Made by a program: the position numbers and the translations under genes
Source of the DNA: JAGDZR01 sp049115695
GTDB taxonomy: Bacteria > Bacteroidota > Bacteroidia > Cytophagales > Cyclobacteriaceae
NCBI GenBank assembly: GCA_049115695.1
Contig: JAGDZR010000011.1
Location: 186,001 to 250,000 of the forward strand
DNA length: 64,000 bases
Direction of reading: 5' to 3'
Part shown: positions 42,813 through 51,044 of the stretch, one piece after another
Position numbering within the stretch: the first letter of the stretch is position 1
Layout: the number at the start of each line of letters is the position of its first letter
Notes under the pieces: model-generated
Seen by the model: the letters and a program-made list of their open reading frames with translations, nothing else
Told to the model about the DNA's origin: nothing
Database searches by the model: none

Positions 42813-43766
42813 TTAGAGCAGGGCCTGAATGATCTTCTCTTCCGTTTGACCTTCTGCTTCCGCTTTGAAGTTACGAACTATCCTGTGCCTTAATACTGGC
42901 TCAGCTATTGCTTGTACATCTTCAATATCCGGAGAGTACTTTCCGCTAAACAATGCATTGCATTTAGCCCCTAAAATCAGGTATTGGCTAGCTCTTGGTC
43001 CTGCCCCCCACTCAAGGTATTCATTGGTGATTTCTGATGCCAACTCAGAACCTGGTCTTGTTTTTTGCACGAGAGAAACCGCATATTCGTAGACATTGTC
43101 CACCACGGGAACTTGTCTGACCAAATGTTGAAACTGCATAATGTCCTCTTTGGATATGACAGACTCAATCTCAGTCTGTACGTCTGAGGTAGTTTGCTTT
43201 ACTATTTCCACCTCCGATTTGTAGTCCGGATAGTCCAATTTGATCATCATCATGAACCTATCAAGCTGTGCTTCCGGCAGTGGGTATGTCCCTTCCTGTT
43301 CGATTGGGTTTTGTGTGGCCAAAACAAAGAAAGGTTGATCGAGCGAGAAATGTTGACCGGCGATTGTGACGGAATATTCCTGCATACTCTCCAGCAATGC
43401 AGACTGTGTCTTTGGAGGTGTTCTGTTGATTTCATCAGCCAATATTATATTGGCAAAAATGGGCCCCTTAATAAACTTAAAATTACGGTCTTTATCGAGT
43501 GTCTCAGCACCTAAAATGTCGGACGGCATCAAGTCAGGTGTAAACTGTATTCTGTTAAACTCAAGATTTAATGACTTTGCAATAGTATGAATCAACAGCG
43601 TTTTTGCAAGTCCTGGAACTCCTACAAGCAATGAATGCCCATTGCAAAAAATACTCGTGATGAGCAGTTTTACCACATCATCTTGACCTATTATTTTCTT
43701 TGAAATTTCCGCTTTAAGTCTTTTGTATGACTCAAACAGTTTATCCGCTTCTGCTTTACTGCTCAT
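42813..43766 (-). CDS. MoxR-family AAA ATPase
   Basis: A 317-residue AAA+ ATPase. Walker A is GVPGLAKTLL (about residues 49-58). Walker B is ILADEINRTPPKTQSALLESMQE. The sensor region is VLATQNPIEQEGTYPLPEAQLDRF, typical of MoxR. MoxR proteins act as chaperones for maturation of protein complexes, usually with DUF58/VWA partners encoded next door. Here the expected partners are absent; the upstream neighbours are the periplasmic folding factors SurA and a SurA-like lipoprotein, 3 bp away. Confidence 0.95.
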   Translation of the reverse strand: MSSKAEADKLFESYKRLKAEISKKIIGQDDVVKLLITSIFCNGHSLLVGVPGLAKTLLIHTIAKSLNLEFNRIQFTPDLMPSDILGAETLDKDRNFKFIKGPIFANIILADEINRTPPKTQSALLESMQEYSVTIAGQHFSLDQPFFVLATQNPIEQEGTYPLPEAQLDRFMMMIKLDYPDYKSEVEIVKQTTSDVQTEIESVISKEDIMQFQHLVRQVPVVDNVYEYAVSLVQKTRPGSELASEITNEYLEWGAGPRASQYLILGAKCNALFSGKYSPDIEDVQAIAEPVLRHRIVRNFKAEAEGQTEEKIIQALL

Positions 43767-43769
43767 TAG

Positions 43770-45113
43770 TTATTGCATTATGTTACAATAGTTGTATTCT
43801 GAATCTAACTGTATAAAAACGTCTTCTCGAGCTTCTTCAAACCAGTTCCCCAGAAGTTTATTTTTCTTTTCGTTCAATGCTGCTGAGGCAATTTTTTGAT
43901 AATCATCTTTCAAATTGGCTTGATGGGGAGGGGTCTTGCTTTGGTAAAGCAAAATCCTAAAGGCGGTAGTCCCATCTTCCGCGGTATATTTCAATGGTCT
44001 TGTGATACTGCCAATCTTCATGGTATCTACCGTGAAGAATATATTTGGGTCAAGTGTCTCAACTGAAACTCTTGAATTTCCTTCCTGATCTGTAAAAAAA
44101 CCTCCATTCTGAGATGTGAACAAATCATCTGAATGCTCCTTTGCAGCAGCACGAAATGTGATGCTATCATTGATTATCACAGTTCTAAGGCTATCCAGGT
44201 TCTTTTCAGTCTGATCAATGTCATCTAGCGATGGTTTAGGTATAACCAAAATGTGACGTGATTTGAACGTGTTTCCTCTCTTCTCTTGTAGTTCTATCAA
44301 ATGATACCCAAAGTCTGTTTTAACAGGCATGGACATCTGCCCTGCCTCCATGGTCATGGCCGCCGCTTCAAACTCAGGTGCTAATTCACCTCTTCTATAA
44401 AATGGTAATTGTCCCCCATTTGATCCGGAACCCGGGTCTTCAGAAAACAATCTCGCTTGATCAGCAAAAGTTTTTCTGCCGCTAATAATATCACTTCTGA
44501 TATCCAACAATAGTTTTTCAGCCCTTTCAAGTTGGACTTTCCCTGGCTTTGGTTTAAACACTATTTGTCCAACTTCCACTTCTGTTGAAAAATAAGGAAG
44601 GGAATCCCTCGGAATGTTACTGAAAAACCGTTTCACCTCAGTAGGTGTTACTTTGAGATCAGCAGTAATTTCTGACTGCATTCTCTGTATCGTCATTTGC
44701 TCTTTGACCTCATCAAATAGCTCACTTTGTATTTGCTCAAGCGTCTTGCCATAAAATTTCTCTATCTCCTCCTCAGAACCCAGCTGAGATACCATGTAGT
44801 TCATTCGTTGAGACAAATTACTTTGTACTTCAACGTCATCAACAAAAACAGAATCTATCTCTGCTTTTGCTACCATCATTTTGTTTACTACAAGATTCTC
44901 AAGGACACGGCACTTAAGATTTCCTGAATTGACCTCTCCTCTTGATAAAAAGTCCAAGTAAGCTTTTTCAAGATCTGATTTCAAAATGATATAGTTATCC
45001 ACTTTAGCAATGATCTTATCAATATCCTGCTGAGCATTGCCCACCAGCGAGGTGATAACGAAAAGACTAATCGCGAAATATTTCAAATTGATTTGTCGCC
45101 AGTGCTTCTTCAT
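43770..45113 (-). CDS. surA: SurA-type periplasmic peptidyl-prolyl isomerase
   Basis: A 447-residue exported protein with a signal peptide (cleavage near GNAQ, residues 25-28). A SurA N-terminal chaperone domain follows (QDIDKIIAKVDNYIILKSDLEKAYLDF). Next come two parvulin domains. The first has VEVGQIVFKP, FADQARLFSEDPGSGSNGGQLPFYRRGEL and FGYHLIELQEKRG. The second has SRHILVIPKPS and AKEHSDDLFTSQNGGFF. SurA escorts unfolded outer-membrane proteins to BamA. The first 47 bp overlap the end of the upstream SurA-like lipoprotein gene. Confidence 0.92.
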   Translation of the reverse strand: MKKHWRQINLKYFAISLFVITSLVGNAQQDIDKIIAKVDNYIILKSDLEKAYLDFLSRGEVNSGNLKCRVLENLVVNKMMVAKAEIDSVFVDDVEVQSNLSQRMNYMVSQLGSEEEIEKFYGKTLEQIQSELFDEVKEQMTIQRMQSEITADLKVTPTEVKRFFSNIPRDSLPYFSTEVEVGQIVFKPKPGKVQLERAEKLLLDIRSDIISGRKTFADQARLFSEDPGSGSNGGQLPFYRRGELAPEFEAAAMTMEAGQMSMPVKTDFGYHLIELQEKRGNTFKSRHILVIPKPSLDDIDQTEKNLDSLRTVIINDSITFRAAAKEHSDDLFTSQNGGFFTDQEGNSRVSVETLDPNIFFTVDTMKIGSITRPLKYTAEDGTTAFRILLYQSKTPPHQANLKDDYQKIASAALNEKKNKLLGNWFEEAREDVFIQLDSEYNYCNIMQ

Positions 45114-45927
45114 AAATACTTTTCTCCAATTCTTTCTTTAAGGCAATCTTTCGCTTATTGATGATAATGCTCTCAATATCCTCTCTGACATATTCAAGAG
45201 GAGATATTTCGTTTGATACTTTATATTCCGATATTTTCAGGAAGTAAACAAATTCCTCATCTCTGGTTTCGCTGAACGTATTAGACTGCACAAACTTAGT
45301 CTTATCATTCAGTTCATCCAATGGTGTGCCTTGCACAACTTCATTGAAATTCACCCATAATGAATCATCCAAAAAAGACTCTATCGCAAATTGAAAACAA
45401 AAATCTCTGATATCCTCAAAATTGGAATTGGGATAATTCCTTAAGTTACGCCTGAACTGTTCAATACCAGACGCAGATCTTGGCACTTTAGCGAATAGCC
45501 CTTTGATAATATTTTGTCTGAGTATGAAATTGTCAGATCTCTCCTGATAATAGGCGTTTATTTCCTCCTGACTCACATCGAGGCTCAAATGTGAATTCAC
45601 ATATATTTTTTCAAATTCATGAGCAACAAGCGCATATCTGTAGGCTTGCACTCTTTCTTCAACATCATCTTGATCAAGGCTAATTTCAATTTCTGCCTTA
45701 TTGACCATCAATTCTTTGCTAACCCAATCACCAATCAGCTTTTCTGCTAGACGTGTGCTGTCCTCCCTTGAAATATTGAGTGGGATATGACGGACTAAAT
45801 CACTACGATAATAATACTTATCGCCCGCCCGTGCTACAGGTACTTCACCAGGAGCATTCTTCTGTTTAAAGTATTCGCATGAAACCAACATGCAAGATAT
45901 TGATAAGACCAAAAGTATTCGTAACAA
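45067..45927 (-). CDS. SurA-N-like lipoprotein without a parvulin domain
   Basis: A 286-residue protein with a lipoprotein signal (LLVLSISCMLVSC, lipid Cys about residue 17). The body resembles the SurA/PpiC chaperone helices: VARAGDKYYYRSDLVRHIP, RLAEKLIGDWVSKELMVNKAE, and a C-terminal VREDIESIIINKRKIALKKELEK. No parvulin active-site region can be recognised. It may be a chaperone partner of SurA anchored in the membrane. The start is TTG at 45927: an in-frame stop lies three codons upstream and no ATG precedes the signal sequence. It overlaps surA by 47 bp. Confidence 0.8.
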   Translation of the reverse strand: MLRILLVLSISCMLVSCEYFKQKNAPGEVPVARAGDKYYYRSDLVRHIPLNISREDSTRLAEKLIGDWVSKELMVNKAEIEISLDQDDVEERVQAYRYALVAHEFEKIYVNSHLSLDVSQEEINAYYQERSDNFILRQNIIKGLFAKVPRSASGIEQFRRNLRNYPNSNFEDIRDFCFQFAIESFLDDSLWVNFNEVVQGTPLDELNDKTKFVQSNTFSETRDEEFVYFLKISEYKVSNEISPLEYVREDIESIIINKRKIALKKELEKSIYEEALATNQFEIFRD

Positions 45928-45933
45928 GCTGTT

Positions 45934-46344
45934 TTACAGGTTTTTTATGAGTCTGCAAATATTATGATTCTTTTCCGTAGCAAATTCTATTTCGTCCATG
46001 ATTCTTTTAACCAACATTAATCCCAGACCCCCTTTTCTTTTTGTTGCTACCAATTCATTCATTTTGGGCTCCTTATACTTTGACATGTCAAAACCAACCC
46101 CTTTGTCTTTGATAATAAACTCTATTCGCTCGAGCGGAATAACAATCATTTTCAAATCCAAGTGACTATCCGGATCACATTTATTGGCATGGATAATTAG
46201 GTTAGCACATATTTCATCCACCGCAAGCACTAATTTATGTGTCTCCAACTCCGAGATTCCGTAATCCGTTAAAGTAGACTCTACAAAAGATCGAATCTTT
46301 TCCAGATTATTTTTGGTGCACGATATGGAAATTTTATGCTTCAT
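45934..46344 (-). CDS. RsbW-like ATP-binding anti-sigma/serine kinase
   Basis: A 136-residue GHKL (HATPase_c_2) domain protein. The N-box is LVLAVDEICANLIIHA, the G1 box is IKDKGVGFDMSKY and the G2 region is KGGLGLMLVKRIMDEIEF. Such proteins sequester a sigma factor or other target and phosphorylate a STAS antagonist on serine. Here the STAS protein is encoded immediately upstream with an 11-bp overlap and a PP2C phosphatase before that, giving a full partner-switching set. No sigma factor gene is adjacent, so the target is unknown. Confidence 0.9.
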   Translation of the reverse strand: MKHKISISCTKNNLEKIRSFVESTLTDYGISELETHKLVLAVDEICANLIIHANKCDPDSHLDLKMIVIPLERIEFIIKDKGVGFDMSKYKEPKMNELVATKRKGGLGLMLVKRIMDEIEFATEKNHNICRLIKNL

Positions 46345-46675
46345 TCAATACCTCTACTGAATCCTCTTTAGTTTCCTTTATTATTAATAATTGTTCTAGT
46401 CCAAGAATGCCAAAAACCTGCCTTACATTTTCATTTAATCCAAACAACACCATTTTACGGTCATTAGTTTTGATTTCGTCCAGTCGAGCAATGAAAACTC
46501 CCAGTCCTGCTGAAGAAATATACTTAAGATCCGACAGGTTGACCAATATACGGGTATGGTCATGAAATGCCTTTTCAAGAGCACCATCCAAGTGAATCGA
46601 TGAACTGGCATCAATCTCGCCATTCACCAATATTTCATATATGTTATCTTCAATACTCGTGGTTATTTCTACCAT
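46334..46675 (-). CDS. STAS-domain anti-sigma factor antagonist
   Basis: A 113-residue STAS protein: YEILVNGEIDASSSIHLDGALEKAF, then ILVNLSDLKYISSAGLGVFIARLDE. The serine pair at 54-55 is at the place where RsbV/SpoIIAA proteins are phosphorylated. The unphosphorylated form should bind the RsbW-like kinase encoded just downstream and free its target; the PP2C protein encoded 1 bp upstream should reactivate it. Confidence 0.93.
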   Translation of the reverse strand: MVEITTSIEDNIYEILVNGEIDASSSIHLDGALEKAFHDHTRILVNLSDLKYISSAGLGVFIARLDEIKTNDRKMVLFGLNENVRQVFGILGLEQLLIIKETKEDSVEVLNEA

Positions 46676-46676
46676 T

Positions 46677-48728
46677 TCAAGTAAATTTTAATATTACTAG
46701 TGTATAATCATCATCCAACTTCTCTCCGTTCAAGAAAGCATACAAATCATCAATAATTGCTTCCTTGATGTCTACAGGAGGCAACTTTGCATGTTTATTT
46801 AAAGCGGTTTGGAGTCTTTGGTCCCCGTATTGGGAGTTATTTCTGTCTGTTGCTTCCGTTATTCCATCGGTGTGCAAGAGTACTACATCACCCTGTGAAT
46901 AAATGATCGTGTTCGATTCAACGTATTTGTTGTAATCAGAGTTTCTCAATATGCCCAATCCCATCCCTTTTGTTTGGAGAAACTCTGCTTTTTCCTCCTT
47001 GTTAGTGTATACCAATGTAGGACAATGGCCTGCTCTTACAAATTTTATCGTTTGCCTGGTTGTATCAATTAAATAATACGATGCGGTAATGAATGACGAC
47101 CTCTCAAGACATTCACTTAAGGCACGATTGACTTGAATCATGAATTCTGAAGTACTGAGGTTAAGCGAAGCAAGACTGTGAAAAATGCCCTTCATTTGCG
47201 CCATATTGAAAGCTGCCGAAGTTCCTTTCCCGGAAACATCTGCAATGATCAGGCTGTACCTGCCATTTTTGTGATCTATCAGGTCATAATAATCACCCCC
47301 AACCTCATCTGCCGCCATGGAATAGGCTGCAATGTCAAAATGATCTGATTTTCCTAAATCTGCTGGTAGCAGGCTGTTTTGAACGAGTTTAGCAATCTTT
47401 AATTGCTCTTTGTATCGTTCATTTTCAATGGCATCATCAAGCAGTCTGGCATTCTCAAGGGTGAGACTCGCCTGATTGACAAACGTAGTAATGATGTTAA
47501 CCATTTCTCGATTAAAAGCATCTGAAACCTCCTGAAGCAGAACTAATGCTCCTATTTGCTCATTCTTGACATAAATTGGCAGAGCAAAAATCGACCTAAA
47601 CTCTCCTTTGGCAAGGGAGGTGAATGTCTTGCTCTTAGCGAAAACATCTTTTCGGGTCATGTTGATGATATTGCTGATATCTTCATCCCGGATCCCAGAC
47701 TTTAGCTCTCGTACCTGCTTCTTCGAAATTGATCTTGTGAGCAACCTGGTTCTTCCAGCCTCTTTATCTAACGACTCGATCCATGCTGCATCTGCGAATA
47801 CCGCACTCATGGAACTGTCAATCAATATTTCGTATGTTTCTGACTCGCTCTGACCCGAAGGGACCGTTTGACTCAATTTCTGAAAATCAACGGCCTCCCT
47901 TAATTTCTTCTCAAACTCAGACGAGGTAGGAAGGTTAAACAGCGTCACCAGTACAGCGATAACTGCATATATAAATATGAAAATCAGGATGGCAATAATG
48001 AATACCCTATCAAGCAGATCGAATGATAATACCCCAGTTGAAGAATAGATCCCTAGATTGATGTAAAAATGATAGAGGTAAATACCCGAAAGGAGTATGA
48101 ACAAAATACTCTTCCACTTCTGCTTGAAATTGAGATAAGCAATCCACTTAAGATTGAATGACAAGATCAGTGTGAATGTGGTAAGAAAAACGAGTGCAAT
48201 CCTAAATGGAGTCTGATCCCAGGAAAATCCAACAAAATCAAAAGCAAGACTGAAAATCATTGCATACTCGAAGAAATTCCATACCTGAATGAGCTTTTTT
48301 GACTTTTGATAGAGTATCAGTCGTTTCCAAACGACAAAGGTCGAAATCGCATAAACAGTTACCAATCCAACATTGATATGGTACAATACATTGACCGTGA
48401 CAGCATTTTTGATGAACGCCGTATCTGCGAATACATTGAAAAGCAGCCTGATTCCCAAAGACACAATGGTTGTGATCAGACCGGTAATAAATACTTTCCA
48501 CAATAAGTCCAGAAAGTTGATGCTCTCGGCTTTCGTAACAATGTATCTATAGTAAAAGAGCGTCGATAGAATAAAGAATGACAAAAATGCCTGAGGAAGC
48601 AAATTGACATAGGCCTCCCTCATTTCATACTTATGAAGAATTAGATTGTAAATATCAAATACGCTGTATAGCACCCAGGAAAGGAGTCCTACCAGAAAAA
48701 CTAATCGTATTTTGACCGTATTCGACAT
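46677..48728 (-). CDS. Membrane GAF-PP2C (SpoIIE/RsbU-type) phosphatase
   Basis: A 683-residue sensor phosphatase. Residues 1 to about 270 contain about eight hydrophobic segments. A GAF domain follows at about 290-450 (TYEILIDSSMSAVFADAAW...IFALPIYVKNEQIGALVLLQ). A short helix ending QNSLLPADLG leads into the PP2C domain. Its metal-binding motifs are VGGDYYDLIDH and IIADVSGKGTSAAFNMAQMKG, with VLLHTDGITEATD and DDYTLVILKF at the end. It should dephosphorylate the STAS protein encoded next door in response to a membrane or cytoplasmic signal. It is the first gene of the three-gene module. Confidence 0.92.
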   Translation of the reverse strand: MSNTVKIRLVFLVGLLSWVLYSVFDIYNLILHKYEMREAYVNLLPQAFLSFFILSTLFYYRYIVTKAESINFLDLLWKVFITGLITTIVSLGIRLLFNVFADTAFIKNAVTVNVLYHINVGLVTVYAISTFVVWKRLILYQKSKKLIQVWNFFEYAMIFSLAFDFVGFSWDQTPFRIALVFLTTFTLILSFNLKWIAYLNFKQKWKSILFILLSGIYLYHFYINLGIYSSTGVLSFDLLDRVFIIAILIFIFIYAVIAVLVTLFNLPTSSEFEKKLREAVDFQKLSQTVPSGQSESETYEILIDSSMSAVFADAAWIESLDKEAGRTRLLTRSISKKQVRELKSGIRDEDISNIINMTRKDVFAKSKTFTSLAKGEFRSIFALPIYVKNEQIGALVLLQEVSDAFNREMVNIITTFVNQASLTLENARLLDDAIENERYKEQLKIAKLVQNSLLPADLGKSDHFDIAAYSMAADEVGGDYYDLIDHKNGRYSLIIADVSGKGTSAAFNMAQMKGIFHSLASLNLSTSEFMIQVNRALSECLERSSFITASYYLIDTTRQTIKFVRAGHCPTLVYTNKEEKAEFLQTKGMGLGILRNSDYNKYVESNTIIYSQGDVVLLHTDGITEATDRNNSQYGDQRLQTALNKHAKLPPVDIKEAIIDDLYAFLNGEKLDDDYTLVILKFT

Positions 48729-48742
48729 TTAGTGAGTGTAGA

Positions 48743-48750
48743 CAAATCTA
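48743..48750 (-). promoter_or_regulatory. Predicted -7 box for the partner-switching operon
   Basis: On the minus strand TAGATTTG matches TAnnTTTG, 14 bp before the ATG at 48728. It implies a very short leader. Confidence 0.42.
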
Positions 48751-48818
48751 ATATGCGATAGGTTAAAAATAATCAACCTCGTCCTAATCAAATTTGACGG
48801 TGAATTTATGACAAAAAA

Positions 48819-48846
48819 AATGCCGCAAATGAGTAATCGCGGCATT
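48819..48846 (-). terminator. Rho-independent terminator after guaB
   Basis: Inverted repeat AATGCCGC (48819-48826) and GCGGCATT (48839-48846). On the minus strand it is followed by a run of T (complement of the A-run at 48813-48820). The guaB stop is 20 bp upstream. Confidence 0.85.
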
Positions 48847-48866
48847 AATATCACTTTTAAGATACT

Positions 48867-50339
48867 TTAACGTCTCGAATAATTCGGCGCTTCACGTGTC
48901 ACCTGAACATCATGGGGATGACTTTCCGCAGAACCTGCGTTAGTAATTTTTACAAATTTCGCGTTTTGTAATTCCGCGATCGTTGCTGCTCCACAATATC
49001 CCATTCCTGCTTTGAGCCCACCGACCATTTGATAAAGTACCTCGCCCACCATGCCTTTATATGGAACACGACCTACAATTCCTTCCGGAACAAGTTTCTT
49101 GATATCATCCTCAGCATCCTGAAAATATCTATCCTTAGACCCAACTTCCATCGCCTCCACTGAGCCCATACCTCGATACGTTTTAAACTTTCTTCCTTCG
49201 TATAGTATGACCTCACCAGGGGCCTCCTCTGTGCCTGCCAGTAATGAACCAATCATCACCGTACTCGCCCCACCTGCAAGTGCCTTGACGATATCACCTG
49301 AAAATCTGATGCCTCCATCAGCAACGACTGGCACTCCCGATCCCCTAATCGCTTTAGAAGCTTCATGAACCGCTGAAAGTTGTGGCATTCCAACACCAGC
49401 AATAATCCGAGTGGTGCATATACTACCGGGACCAACACCTACTTTTACTGCGTCCGCTCCTGCATCAACCAGTGCTTTGGCAGCTGGTCCGGTTGCTACA
49501 TTTCCAACAATCACATCTAAATCACTGAATTTTGACTTAATTGTTTTCGTCATTTCAATGACTCCCTTCGAGTGACCATGAGCAGTATCAATGCTCACCA
49601 AATCAACCCCTGCTTTCACAAGAGCAGCTATTCTATCCTCAATATCTGGTGTAACGCCGACTGCAGCTCCCACTCTTAATCGGCCATATTCATCTTTACA
49701 GGCATTCGGCCTGTCTTTGTTTTTCAGTATATCCCGATACGTAATCAATCCCGATAATTTCCCATTTTTATCTACAATTGGCAGTTTTTCAATCTTGTGC
49801 TCCTGTAAGATATCCTCTGCTTCCTTCAAGCCTACTTCCACTGTAGCCGTAATGAGATTTTCACGTGTCATGATATCCTTCACAGGTATTGACATTTTCT
49901 TCTGAAACCTCAGGTCTCTGTTCGTGATAATGCCAATTAACTTACCATCCTTGTCCACTACAGGAATGCCACCAATTTTGTTTTCACGCATGATTTCCTC
50001 AGCATCACCAGCAGTACTGTGTACATCCAGTGTGATAGGGTCCAAAATCATCCCACTTTGAGAACGCTTGACCTTACGAACATGCTTGGCCTGCATTTCG
50101 ATACTCATGTTTTTGTGAATGATCCCTAGACCGCCTTCAAGGGCCATTGAAATCGCAAGTTGTGCCTCCGTAACTGTATCCATTGCAGCGGATACTAATG
50201 GGATATTCAACTCAATATTTCTAGTGAGTCGAGCATTTGTTTTTGTATCTCGAGGTAGAACTTCAGAGTAATCTGGAAGGAGAAGCACGTCATCATAGGT
50301 GAGGGCTTCAAAAAGGAATTTGCTATTATCTAGGCTCAT
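48867..50339 (-). CDS. guaB: Inosine-5'-monophosphate dehydrogenase
   Basis: A 490-residue enzyme oxidising IMP to XMP, the committed step of guanine nucleotide synthesis. I place the start at the ATG at 50339 (MSLDNSKFLFEALTYDDVLLLP); the frame runs 24 codons further up, past the predicted promoter. Two CBS motifs lie in the usual insertion (IMRENKIGGIPVVDKDG, EHKIEKLPIVDKNG). The catalytic loop is VGPGSICTTRIIAGVGMPQL with the active-site Cys, and the flap region includes YRGMGSVEAM. It is transcribed alone between a promoter and a terminator. Confidence 0.97.
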   Translation of the reverse strand: MSLDNSKFLFEALTYDDVLLLPDYSEVLPRDTKTNARLTRNIELNIPLVSAAMDTVTEAQLAISMALEGGLGIIHKNMSIEMQAKHVRKVKRSQSGMILDPITLDVHSTAGDAEEIMRENKIGGIPVVDKDGKLIGIITNRDLRFQKKMSIPVKDIMTRENLITATVEVGLKEAEDILQEHKIEKLPIVDKNGKLSGLITYRDILKNKDRPNACKDEYGRLRVGAAVGVTPDIEDRIAALVKAGVDLVSIDTAHGHSKGVIEMTKTIKSKFSDLDVIVGNVATGPAAKALVDAGADAVKVGVGPGSICTTRIIAGVGMPQLSAVHEASKAIRGSGVPVVADGGIRFSGDIVKALAGGASTVMIGSLLAGTEEAPGEVILYEGRKFKTYRGMGSVEAMEVGSKDRYFQDAEDDIKKLVPEGIVGRVPYKGMVGEVLYQMVGGLKAGMGYCGAATIAELQNAKFVKITNAGSAESHPHDVQVTREAPNYSRR

Positions 50340-50371
50340 GGCAAATATAAGAGGAACTATTATTTGCCGCA

Positions 50372-50379
50372 CAAAATTA
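50372..50379 (-). promoter_or_regulatory. Predicted -7 box for guaB
   Basis: TAATTTTG on the minus strand matches TAnnTTTG and lies 32 bp before the guaB ATG at 50339. A second match (TATATTTG) lies only 2 bp before the ATG and is too close to serve. Confidence 0.42.
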
Positions 50380-50435
50380 CCACCTATCGAAGCAGATAAA
50401 AAAGCCCCCATGAAAATAAATTATAATATTGCACT

Positions 50436-51044
50436 GTGAACGATCTATGGGCAGTTTTCATTGAACAACTTCTGGCTACTTCTTGGTTTGAAGGCATTGC
50501 CGTATTTTTTGGATTGGCAAGCGTGTGGTACTCAAAACAAGAACATATTTGGGTTTATCCTACAGGCATAATAAGTGTGCTGATTTACGTATACATCTGC
50601 TTTTCTTACAAGCTCTATGCAGACATGGGTATAAATGGATACTACTTTGTCATGAGTGTTTATGGCTGGTATCACTGGACAGACACTGATGGCACCAAAC
50701 CTCAAATCCCGATTTCCATCAACAATCGTCAAGAAAATATTATTTCTGCCTTGATAATGATTAGTTCTTTCCTTCTGATCAGGTTTGGTCTTGATTTCAC
50801 GGACACTGATGTGCCTACCTGGGACTCAATGACGACTGCCACGGCTATCACAGGCATGTGGTTAATGGCTAGAAAAAAGATTGAAAACTGGCTGGCCTGG
50901 ATCATTACGGATATCATTTCTGTTCCGCTATATCTGTACAAAGGACTTCCTTTGACCAGTTTTCAGTTTTTAATTTTTACCGGGTTAGCCATTTGGGGTT
51001 ATCAATCTTGGAAAACTAAGTACCGAAGAAGTTTAATTTCATGA
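50436..51044 (+). CDS. pnuC: PnuC-family vitamin transporter
   Basis: A 202-residue inner-membrane protein with about seven helices and the PnuC pattern: FEGIAVFFGLASVWYSKQEHIWVYPTGIISVLIYVYICF, then GYYFVMSVYGWYHW and MARKKIENWLAWIITDIISVPLYLYKGL. PnuC proteins move nicotinamide riboside by facilitated diffusion; close relatives (PnuT, PnuX) carry thiamine or riboflavin. The downstream kinase argues for nicotinamide riboside, the nearby TPP riboswitch leaves thiamine possible. The start is GTG at 50436. Its stop overlaps the next gene (ATGA). Confidence 0.9.
   Translation: MNDLWAVFIEQLLATSWFEGIAVFFGLASVWYSKQEHIWVYPTGIISVLIYVYICFSYKLYADMGINGYYFVMSVYGWYHWTDTDGTKPQIPISINNRQENIISALIMISSFLLIRFGLDFTDTDVPTWDSMTTATAITGMWLMARKKIENWLAWIITDIISVPLYLYKGLPLTSFQFLIFTGLAIWGYQSWKTKYRRSLIS

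Noticed and set aside
48790..48800. AATTTGACGGT near the guaB terminator as another copy of the xylose-locus 11-mer
   Set aside because: It matches only the first half of the element and lies between unrelated genes, so chance is the simplest explanation.
50341..50348. TATATTTG on the minus strand as the guaB promoter
   Set aside because: It is only 2 bp from the guaB ATG, so transcription would begin inside the coding region; the box at 50372-50379 is better placed.
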